Both the position numbers and the translations under genes were made by a program. A stretch of DNA of 64,000 bases from Tanypteryx hageni (Eukaryota; Arthropoda; Insecta; Odonata; Petaluridae): contig CM054113.1 in the NCBI GenBank assembly GCA_028673005.1, positions 41,296,117 through 41,360,116 of the forward strand. The letters are read 5' to 3'. The notes under the pieces are model-generated. The model saw only the letters and a list, made by a program, of their open reading frames with translations, was not told the DNA's origin and did no database searches. Shown here one piece after another: positions 52,990-61,932 of the stretch (position 1 is its first letter; each line of letters opens with the position of its first letter).

Positions 52990-54490
52990 ATTGAATGAAT
53001 TTGGATGGGAGATTATCCGAAGATTTAGTGATGCATATGCTTTGAAAAATGGTTGCTACTAAGTTGCCATTTCATGCAAAAACCTCCTTCCGGCAAACCG
53101 CATATATTCTCCCAAATGTCTCCGGTCGGATATCCAAATCTCTTTAAAAAAACAAAATAACCGTCAGGTCGTGATAATTCGGGGTCGGATTATTTATTCT
53201 AATAGCAGTCCATCAATTGATAAAAAGGTCGAATAATTGAGGTAGATTGCACCGGATATGAAAGGAGCTTAAGCATTTCGAAAATAAGCATCTGAAAAGC
53301 CGATCTGAGGTCACGAAAGATGCGCGAGAATAACCTTTGGTGATGTTTCAGCGAAACTGAGTCTTAATATTTTAATACCAAAAAGGTCCTCAATTAAAAA
53401 AAAGATTAGGTGAAATTGTAAGGTCGCATGCACGGCGAACACATGTCCAAGCGAATTAAAATTATTCATGACGCTATAATTGAATGCATTTGACGCTGGC
53501 AAGAATTATCATGCACATCGAGCCACCGTATATATCGGCAATAAAAGGAAACGCCCCATTATACCCTGATAAGAATTAGGCAGAATCGAGAATTAATTTG
53601 ATTCAACAGCATTAACGTCTAAGGAAAGCGAAAAAAATCAGCGGGAAAACGATTGCCAAAAAAACGTCCTCTTAAATCGTATAAAACACCCATTTATTTC
53701 CCTTCGGAAGTAACAGAACAGCAAGTCTGCCGATTAAGGGCCGCAATCAATCTTCACGGCCTTGATTCCGAATCGCTTCCATATTGGAAATTCTCCTACC
53801 ACCCCCTAAGAGACGACACTTAAAAAAATAAAATCTAAGAAAAAGAGAATCTATCATGCACAGAGCATACCAATTCCACCATGAAGCTTCGGCCGGATCG
53901 CAAACATAAATGAAATTCCATTAACGGGGCAATAATATCGGACCATTGGCCATGAAGCTGGTATTGCCGTTCTGGATCGCCATATGAAGGAAAGGGAGGT
54001 GGGGATGGAGAGGGTAAAATGGGAAGGATCGTTGGGTCTCAAATGTGTAACTGCCTGGCGAGCGTTGCATTAAGGTACCGCGGGACGCAATATCTCAAAC
54101 GACGCCCCATTTAACCGACGTCCTATTACGTCTCGCAGGAAACGAGTTGCGGATCTACATCATGCCAACGGCCTGCAGGGAAAAATCTCGCCGCTCTTCT
54201 TCCTACAGAACACCGAAGACGAAATAATTGAATTCCGAAGTCGTGGTTCAGAGGATTTTTCGAAGGATACGGCGCGCAACGGTTCTTCGTGCGTCATCTG
54301 TTTGACCCTTCCAGAAAGAGAGCGAGAGAAACGGTATCGCGGCGAATATATGGGTGGAGATGAATCCATAATTGGAATGTTCGCAAAAGTGGAAAAACGT
54401 ATCTAATCTTTCACAAATGTTTCGGTCCAGAGGGAACAAATTGATACGCTGTGTAATCTTAAAGGAGAGGAGTTATATGTTGTGTTTTGC
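52990..54490. other. Higher-complexity, repeat-free sequence
   Basis: Balanced composition without simple repeats, with CpG-containing words near 53730-53770 and 54060-54130. No coding signal. It could hold regulatory sequence, but nothing specific is visible. Confidence 0.4.
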
Positions 54491-54491
54491 G

Positions 54492-54494
<3 letters not shown>

Positions 54495-54561
<67 letters not shown>
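54495..54561. repeat. (TA)n microsatellite, 67 bp
   Basis: Uninterrupted TA dinucleotides preceded by GCGAGG and followed by TTCTCAAATATTAC. No other feature nearby. Confidence 0.98.
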
Positions 54562-54563
<2 letters not shown>

Positions 54564-54564
54564 T

Positions 54565-55215
54565 CAAATATTACATCGCATCACTCCTTTCTTCCGAAAA
54601 TGCCAGTTTTCCATCGCTGAACTGCTAGTTGACCCATGCATGAAAACGGAAAAAATGATCGATGCTATATATCATGAAGAAAACGTGATGCTTTTACCGG
54701 AGGAAGCACCAAAAGTAAAATGAAATTTAACGGAGAAAAAGTAAAACGCGTTCTCCGGAGCGATCACATGGGGTATTTAACGCAGATCCCTGTGGAATAT
54801 CTTTCCCGAATCGCCATGCGTGCAGACAAGTGTAAAAGGATTTCATCGGGACCAGCTGACCGGTAGCACAAAAATTCTATTCATTTTCCCTGAACCAAAA
54901 ATTAAATTTGCGTCTATGAATTCCGCACAAACAAAATTTTAAGTGCAGTTATGACCTATCAAATTGGCTTTAACGATGGACTCGTTGATGTTTTATGAGT
55001 AGACTAGTCGTGAGACATACTATTTTTGGGAAGGGAATGTTAAGATTTGTCTATGTGAATGTTAAATTGAAATAAAATGTAAACAAAACCTGAAATGATA
55101 CAATGACAGAATCTAAATCAAACAACGTATATACGCACAAAGCACAGAGACAGTTAAACGTGGCAAAAGATCGCGAAAAGCTTGCCCATGAAATGAACGT
55201 CGACGGTATTTCCAA
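54565..55215. other. AT-rich sequence, nothing recognised
   Basis: Leads into the RTE-like relic. The true 5' end of that relic may lie a little further left. Confidence 0.5.
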
Positions 55216-55219
55216 AAGA

Positions 55220-56815
55220 ATTGCATAGGTTAGAATATTATCTATTATATAATTAAGGAACTATACAGCAAGCAGGCAGGATCTGCAAAAATAGAACTGG
55301 AAGATGAGGAAAACATTGAAGAAGACAACTTAGTAATATGGAGAGCGAAGTAGAAAAGCGATAGTGGAAGTAAAAAAGGGAAAGCCACAGGCAGCGATGG
55401 AAACCGGCAGAGGTACTTAAAGTCATAGGATCAGAAGGACTAAAAGCGATCACGAAATTAATTAATAAGATTTACGACACGGGAGAGTGACCTGGGGATT
55501 TCCTAGAAGTAACAATGATCCCTCTAAAGAAGAAGCCAAAGGCAATGCAGTGTAAAGACTACAGAACGATAAGCCTTCTGTCACACACTTCGAAGATCAT
55601 CACGAGGATTCTTAATAAAAGGCTGGAGAAAAGGGCAGAAGAAATGCTAGGGGAAGATCAATTCGGTTTCAGAAAAGGACGAGGAACTAGAGATGCTATA
55701 GGGGTAGTTAGAATCATATCAGAAAGGGCAATAGAATACAGTCAAGATATCTGCCTATGTTTCGTAGACTGGCTGAAGGCCTTTGATAGAGTAAATTGAG
55801 TAATGTTGATGAATACATTAAAGGATATAGGTGTAGACTGGAAAGACAGGAGACTGATCAGGAATCTATATGTGAATCAAGTTGTAAAGGTCAGGTTGGA
55901 GAATGCGGACACCTGCGGAGTAAATATCGGTAGAGGAGTAAGACAGGGTTGCTGCCTATCGCCGACCCTATTCAATATATATGGAGAAAATGTAATGCAA
56001 GAAGCGTTAGAAGGCACAGGAGATTTCAAAATTGGAGGAAGATCAGTAAATGTACTTCAAGTACTTGTAGCAAGAAAGGAAGAGGAACTTCAGAAAATGA
56101 TAAATAGACTAGATAGATAGAATAGATAGATAGATAGAAAATACGGTGTGTAAATAAATACAGAAAAAACCAATATCATTCGAATATCAGGCAAAGAAGA
56201 GAATCTGAACATAACTATTGGACGAAAGCCTCTCGAACCAGTTTCAGACTATAAATACCTTGGAAGCATCATAACAAGAGAAGCAAAATGTACGGATGAG
56301 ATCAGGACTAGAATAGGAAAAGCAAAAGAGGTTTTCAGAAGAAAGAAATACCTACTTACGGGGAATATAAGGGAAGATATCCGCAAGAAGTCCATAAAAT
56401 GCTATGTATGGAGTATAGCTTTCTACGGGGCAGAAACATGGACGCTAAGGAAAAATAACATCAAATACCTGGAAAGCTTTGAAATGTTGACTTGCTGAAG
56501 ATAAAATGGACAGATAGGATGAAACAAGATAAAGTGCTACGAAGGGTAGGAGAGAAGCGAATGATTATACAAACTATTAGAAAGAGGAAGGCAAATTGGG
56601 TTGGAAATTACCTGAGGAGAGAGAGCATGATTAAAGACGTGTTAGAAGAAAACTAGATGGAAAAAGGAAAAGAGGTAGGAAAAGGTTTCAGTTGATAGAC
56701 TATTTGAAGAGATATGTAGAGGACAGCGGAAAATAGAAGTATATGGAAAACCAGGTTTAACCATGAATAATCACGGACTTGTCTACGGAAAGACTACCTA
56801 TGATGATGATTATTA
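55220..56815 (+). pseudogene. Decayed RTE-like non-LTR retrotransposon (reverse transcriptase)
   Basis: The conserved order of an insect non-LTR reverse transcriptase can be followed: KATGSDG near 55385-55405 (after a one-base frameshift), MIPLKKKPKAMQCKDYRTIS from 55515, DQFGFRKGRGTRDAI, CFVDWLKAFDRVN, then GRGVRQGCCLSPTLFN. After that come SDYKYLGS, FYGAETWTLRK (about 56421) and a C-terminal arginine/lysine-rich tail. Breaks: several frameshifts before 55515; a Trp-to-stop change at 55797-55799 with the same frame continuing after it; loss of the catalytic YADD box near 56060; a GATA microsatellite at 56111-56140; more stops after 56490. The 3' end runs into a short TGATGATGAT tail at about 56800-56815, typical of RTE-type elements. 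The 5' part (endonuclease) is missing. The element cannot be active. Clade assignment is tentative. Confidence 0.88.
56111..56140. repeat. GATA microsatellite inside the retrotransposon relic
   Basis: Seven to eight GATA units at 56111-56140 with one interruption. They lie where the relic would encode the segment after its lost YADD box and disrupt its frame. Expansion must postdate insertion. Confidence 0.9.
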
Positions 56816-56819
56816 CGAA

Positions 56820-58885
56820 CTAAGAGACTCGAATCTACGCCTAAACAGATATTTCGCTACGTTGAATGAATTAAACAATGAGGATACCACTGACTAAATG
56901 CGAGAGTTGATAAAGAGAAATAAAATATGTATATGTTAAATTTTCACCCGAGACACGAAGCGATAATATTTTACTCGAAATTACATAGCGTGTCAATATT
57001 TATTTTACATTTTATGACTCATTTAATGAAGATAATAATTCACTGACCGCAGATGGGCTCAAAATTAAAACTCGCTACACAGAAATTTCGCTTTCAAATG
57101 AAATAATTAATGCATATATATATATTATTTTGCTGCTAATTTTCTTTGCCAGTTCATTTTGAATGCTTTACTGTTTAAATATATAACTTTTCAATTAAAC
57201 GTTCCGACGATCAAAACGTACAGAAGCAGAACGCATTACGATAATAACATATTTGTCTTTTGTTGACAAATCACGTTTGTTGATAATTCTGCGACAATCC
57301 CATATTTTTGCGAACCGCATTCATCTGTGTATATTACAAAACAATCGAATTTCATTAAAAAAGAAGTTCCGACGAAGTTTTAGATCAAATCAAAGAAAAT
57401 GATTCCCTTTCTATAGCAGAATGCATGGGGCACTGAAAAGCAGTCCCTCAATCAACAAGGAGAACGACTTTGATTAAATCTACGAGCTACATCTCTTTGA
57501 AGAGATAAAATCCGGTAACGAGGTCCGCTTAATCTTCAAAATGCTGAATTCGCGTTCCCGTACGAGTGGGTTGGGTTGCGGCGGTTTAATTTTTGGACGG
57601 CGGCGACGCGGCGGGCGAAGTTTTTGGTTCGCTAACGACGCAGCAGATATAAACGCTAAAAACAGTGAAGCCAGTCAATCAGACTCACACTATTATAATT
57701 CTAAAATCTCAGAGAATGTTGTTTTAACTTGGAAATTGCGCGGCATGAGTTGAAAGCAAAGACTAAATTGGTCCGCGTTTCAACTTGACGGTCGCGTATC
57801 ATTCTTAGCAATCTATTTTGAGTTGCATTTTTGAGAACGTAAGAGAAATTTTCAATTAATTTTTTCTGTGATAGGCGACGCCAATTTTGTCTTTGAACCA
57901 AGAAAAATCATTTTAGGTTTTCCCAAAAGTAAACTTGCACTAGAATATGATGAAATGTTGTAATATTATATTTATGCAACATAGCTCAACATTTTGACTG
58001 AATTTTGTGAAGGTTTGATTTCCTGAATGAATGCTATAAATTTATATTAATATATCTTCAATTGTGAAAATTTTAATGAAAATTGTTGTAGTTGAATATT
58101 CCTGCGTCCGTCATTAACATTCGCAGCAAAAGCAGATACTTTCAAACGAAAGTTATAAATACAACTTCGTCCTCGAGGTGGCTCATGGGAAACTAAACAA
58201 AGGGACTTTAATTTCGGCTCTAGTAGAATTTATGTAAATAGATATTATGAGAGTAAGGATATACTGAAAGGAAAATGTGACAAAAAATTAGCCTCTAATT
58301 TTACACTGAAATTTAACAAAAACGCTCATACTCGACTGCAATTGAAGATTTGATCACTTATTTGCCTTTTTACAAATAAAACACTTAAAGGCCGAAGATT
58401 AACCTTTCGGACTCGAATACTGAGTTATTCTCCCTAAACGAGAACGGCAACAGATGCGAACACCGAAAACGGACTAAACGAAATAGATAGAGAACGGCGC
58501 ATTTTAATTCCTGCTTTGTGAAAATTAAGTCAAAGTTCATAAAGTCATTTTAACGATACAACGCTTTCTATCGAAATGCAAATTCTTAACTAGTCATGTA
58601 AAAAACTAGGATTAATAAAAAGAACAGATATGATGCGAATTCGCACAGAAATAATTCCCGTTTCCTTCGACGAAACCGTCAAGATTTTTATTTCCATCTC
58701 GACCGCAAACAATTTTCCCAAAAATCGCGGCAGTCGAGCAGAAAAACGATATTATTTCAAACAACTTTGACGTCGTGCTGCTATAGAAATGCACACTTGA
58801 TCAAGCAAAGCCACAGAAAAGAGGTGATATTTTTCGCTGTCTAATGTTATTGATGCGAGTGATACTGAGCAAAGCACGAATCAAC
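56820..58885. other. AT-rich sequence, nothing recognised
   Basis: Includes a CG-rich patch at 57580-57640 (GCGGCGG and CGGCGACGCGG words) without exon signals. Confidence 0.5.
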
Positions 58886-58886
58886 C

Positions 58887-58896
58887 ACGCGCGCGC

Positions 58897-58953
<57 letters not shown>
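58887..58953. repeat. (CG)n(TG)n(TA)n composite microsatellite
   Basis: CACGCGCGCGCGTGTATAT leads directly into about 54 bases of TA. It is continuous alternating purine-pyrimidine sequence with a CG core next to TA. The foldback element at 58984 starts about 30 bases further on. Confidence 0.95.
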
Positions 58954-58954
<1 letters not shown>

Positions 58955-58983
58955 CAACTTACGGAAAAGGAAAGGTAAAATGA

Positions 58984-59205
58984 ATATATGGATGTCAACA
59001 AGGTGTTGGGATGAGGAAACCCAGTGAGCACTCACCAATCAGACGACTTCAGGTTGGCGAGGCCCCGGGGATGTCGAAGCGACACACGTAAAATAACACA
59101 AAAACACAGAAACATCACAAACGTAAAGCTTTCGGAACTACTCCTTCTTCAGCTACAGAGAGAGAACTCATTCCTCATCCCAACACCTTGTTGACATCCA
59201 TATAT
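58984..59205. repeat. Foldback element with perfect 35-bp inverted arms
   Basis: Bases 58984-59018 and 59171-59205 are exact reverse complements (35 bp, no mismatch) around a 152-base spacer. The left arm lies just right of a (TA)n run, and the right arm ends in TATATATA. On the minus strand the spacer contains CTGAAGAAGG, then GTTCCGAAAGC about 13 bases later. This resembles the conserved CTGAAGAAGG..CCGAAA block seen near the ends of Penelope-like elements. The perfect arms imply a recent origin or gene conversion. Confidence 0.8.
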
Positions 59206-59209
59206 ATAC

Positions 59210-60025
59210 CGAATTGCGCTCCACGACATCCCATAGCGTTTATTTCCATGGTCCTCCACCAGGTCTTGGGCTTTGAAACTCAGAAAGGTAGCATAGAGAA
59301 GGGCACAACACAGCCCGCTTACTCGGCCACAAGAGTGGAATTTGATCCGATGATAGAATTGAGGATTTCAAAGCAGCGTCCTTGTGGGGAGGGGTGGGGG
59401 TTAAGTCGGAAAGGTCGAAAGAGGAAAGGAAAATGAAGATGGAAGGAGAAACGATACGGGGAGAGACGTAGCGGAAAGGTACGTTTCTGGAGAGAAGCAA
59501 CCGAAGACAGGTAAACAAGTACGGAACGAACCGATGAATCAGATAATAAGGGCGGTTTTCTAAACAGAACGTATAACTCAAATTCAAACAAAAGTTGTCC
59601 AAAACATACCTTACTGCAGTTAAGCATTTGTAATATGTATAATCTTTATCTCTTATAGAAAGTAAATTGAAAGTTTCAACGCATCGCTATAATTTTTGTA
59701 GAAACTTTAACTAAACGAAAGTGTATCACTGTAACGGACTCATATAGATGGTTAATAAGGAGTTTTAAAAATCCTGCTTTAAAGCAAACGGACCGACGGA
59801 CAGATGCTAAAATCTATAGGGTTCATGACGACCACAAGTTAAAACTGTTCTAAAAATTCGGTTGCTCTAACTCGAACGGAGTAGAAATAGGTCACCGGAC
59901 ATGGAAGTGTGACGGATGGACGGACAAAACCATTACTATAACTGATATGAAAGCACCTATAACGAATCAAACTTGATTCCGACCTCGAAATCTCAAGTGG
60001 GTCAACGGCATCCAGCAGCTCTTTT
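59210..60025. other. Mixed sequence with one repeat module
   Basis: Purine-rich at 59390-59500. Holds the GGAC-run module at 59790-59925. Nothing else recognised. Confidence 0.5.
59790..59925 (-). repeat. Two GGAC/GACG runs enclosing an AT-rich unit
   Basis: CGGACCGACGGACAGATG near 59793-59810 and GACGGATGGACGGACAAAAC near 59909-59930 flank about 100 bases that include GCTCTAACTCGAACGG. Both runs face the same way, unlike the inverted arrangement at 36979-37271. Probably two neighbouring or tandem modules of the same family. Confidence 0.45.
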
Positions 60026-60029
60026 AGAG

Positions 60030-60600
60030 ATGGTAAGGGGGGCTGATCGCCGTGCGCCTAAAGTGGGGAAGGGTTTGGGGAAAAGGAGGGCGAGAAAGGA
60101 GAGGACAACTCGCAAGACGGTTGTTAAGGGAAGGGAAAGGAGATGGAGAAACGGTGCTGAATCCACAGCTTCCCAAGAGAGGGACGGAAGTCGATCCTCG
60201 CGAATTGGCGATCCCCTCGCACTCCCCTCCCATCCCACCTTCCCCTTTCGCCCCGCCCCCTTCCCCCCCATCGTGGGAGGAGGGAAATGATGCTCGGGAT
60301 ATCGCGGTGCCATCTCGTGGGAAAACCTCGTACCACACGGAGGGATTAGAAACGGCGTGCTAAAGGGGAGGGAGGATCCCGTCGAATGAGCGTAACTAGA
60401 TGGGGTGAGGCGAGAGATTGGTTTGAGGATCGTAGGAGGATGAGGGAAGCCGCCATCCCGTGGGAAGGGTGTTAAATTAGCTCCGTTTTGCGACCGATGG
60501 CGCGAGATAAGGAAGATTCTTGGGTGGAGAGTTTTAAAGGGAAAGAGATTTGCCTTCCGAGCGGGAAGGATCAGTCCTTTTCTGAGGAGTAAAGTGACGA
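60030..60600. repeat. Purine-rich and pyrimidine-rich tracts near the Camta exon
   Basis: G/A-rich 60030-60180, C-rich 60195-60270 (CCCCTCCC, CCCCGCCCCC), then G/A-rich 60360-60600. This is the nearest such tract to the exon, about 1.3 kb into the inferred downstream intron. Confidence 0.7.
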
Positions 60601-60875
60601 ATGGTCTCTATTATGACGCGTAACGGATAAGATCCAATAGAGTGACAAAGAAGTTAGAGATTCTTATGAAGGGATTTTGAAGAGAAATCTCGGATTGTTC
60701 CTAGGTTCCAGAGACAGCACCATGATTACGAACGAGATAACTATCTCTGCTATAGCAATGGGATTACAACGTATACACGATATCGATAATTCATTGAAGA
60801 GCCAATCTCTAAAATATTTAAAATTTTAATTTCTCATTTCATAGTTGCTATAATTGGGCTTGGAGAAGGAAGCCG

Positions 60876-61016
60876 AAAATAAAATCGACAGATGCTAAGA
60901 TGACTGGGAGAAAAGCGAGGATTACACAGACTTTAAAAAAAGATGAAGGCAAAATGGATTGGACATTACCTCAATAAAGAGAGCATGATTAAAAACGTGT
61001 TAGAAGGAAAAACTAG
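60876..61016 (+). pseudogene. Second fragment of the same RTE-like element (3' coding part)
   Basis: About 140 bases align with 56496-56656 of the larger relic, in the same order and orientation: a GACAGAT block, then AAGCGA, ACAAACT/ACAGACT, AAGGCAAA with a Trp codon, GAGAGCATGATTAAA and ACGTGTTAGAAG. It holds an internal deletion and several stops in every frame. It ends in unrelated sequence after 61016. Only about 4 kb separates it from the larger copy, so it could be an independent insertion or a duplicated and rearranged piece. Confidence 0.78.
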
Positions 61017-61019
61017 CGG

Positions 61020-61834
61020 GCTATATGATATACTACAGTGCGTACTACTACTTTTTTCTTGATGTCGTATTGCAGTTCGTACTTTCGCTGATGCTCCCAG
61101 AGTAAATGGTGATCGACGTTTTTAAGTAGTAGTAGTTATTATCCGTCTTCAGTGGGTGCAGATTCGTCGAAAAGTGATCTTATTTTAAGCTCATGTAATC
61201 AGTTTTTCCGCTGTTGTCGAATTAATATTTAGAAATGTTCGTATGCATATGTTTCGAAACTATATGCCCGCGCCTCCAGGTAAAGATTTTTGTCACCCCA
61301 CAAGAGAGCAAAATTCTCGGTTATGAGTTTTCTATAAAGATAGAGAAAGCAATGGGTTAAAATGACAAATTTGGTGGAATAATGTCACAAAAATTCAAAA
61401 TTTTGTATATTTATGGACATTTCTGCGCGGACTATTGAATCGCTTGGCAGTTTGTATGAATTTACTTCTAGAAAGATTTTATTGATAACATCGCTTTCGT
61501 ACTGTTGATTTATGAAATTACATGGTAACGATGAAAAGTGACAGTTAACGAAAAAGTCATTTAACAGCTATTTTTTCACGACCTGCTGATTCCCTCTTGC
61601 CTACGCGCAATGGGTATATAAGCGGTAGTGCACTGAATAGCTGGTCAGTTTGAAAAGTTTTGGAAGATAGATGACAGTCCAACTGGTTATTTCTAAATAT
61701 ACTAGGATACCGGATGATAGTAAAGAGGCACTGTGAAAGTTTCTTTTGGTGGATTTAGCAATTTTTTTAGCATGTTTTCGTGGAATGAAGCGCATAAATA
61801 ATAGAACAATAGAGAAAACTTGAATTAATATAGT
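61020..61834. other. AT-rich intron sequence next to the Camta donor
   Basis: No simple repeat or exon recognised between the retroelement fragment and the donor site. Confidence 0.55.
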
Positions 61835-61840
61835 ACTCAC

Positions 61841-61932
61841 CTCATTGGTGTTCCATCGATGTCTTTGAGTTGGGAAGTGATCGGCCTTAGGTAGGCTCTC
61901 CAAGTTTTCTGGGAGTTTGATAGGCTCGCCAT
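61841..61932 (-). CDS. Camta: Internal coding exon of CAMTA, start of CG-1 domain
   Basis: CAMTA proteins are nuclear, calmodulin-binding transcription activators. Their N-terminal CG-1 domain binds DNA. Read on the minus strand, the exon follows a pyrimidine run ending CTCTTCCTGCAG and ends GAG|GTGAGT, both near-ideal splice sites. The first two bases complete a split codon (GAT, Asp, if the previous exon ends in G), followed by 30 open codons GEPIKLPENLESLPK then ADHFPTQRHRWNTNE. The other two frames are not supported: one hits a stop after about 14 codons and the third matches nothing I know. RHRWNTNE followed by a phase-0 junction is the conserved exon boundary I recall for CAMTA, where the next exon starts with Glu-Ile-Ala-Ala. 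The PTQ residues before RHRW resemble insect rather than vertebrate members. The next and previous exons are not in view. The family call is made from memory of the domain; I consider it close to certain. Confidence 0.93.

Larger units (their letters stand above)
1..61840 (-). other. Camta: Inferred long Camta intron (3' of the CG-1 exon)
   Basis: The donor GTGAGT at 61840-61835 (minus strand) opens an intron that runs leftwards. I looked for the rest of the CG-1 domain on the minus strand, including the expected Tyr-Cys-Trp-Lys-Lys and Asp-His-Met-Lys-Leu stretches, and found nothing. If that is right, the intron covers the rest of the window and exceeds 61.8 kb. Everything to the left of the exon (transposon relics, microsatellites, GA/CT tracts) is compatible with intronic sequence. 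A missed short exon or a nested gene would shorten or split this interval. Confidence 0.6.

Noticed and set aside
54372..54723. Frames reading Tyr-Ile repeats over (TA)n, also at 11131, 19718 and 58801
   Set aside because: Microsatellite translation only.
1..61834. Next CG-1 exon of Camta
   Set aside because: I searched by eye for the expected conserved words on the minus strand and found none. A computed search could still find a short exon.
61601..61840. Continuation of the CAMTA frame past the donor
   Set aside because: The frame stays open for about 80 codons after NTNE, but similarity to CAMTA stops exactly at GTGAGT, so this is intron.
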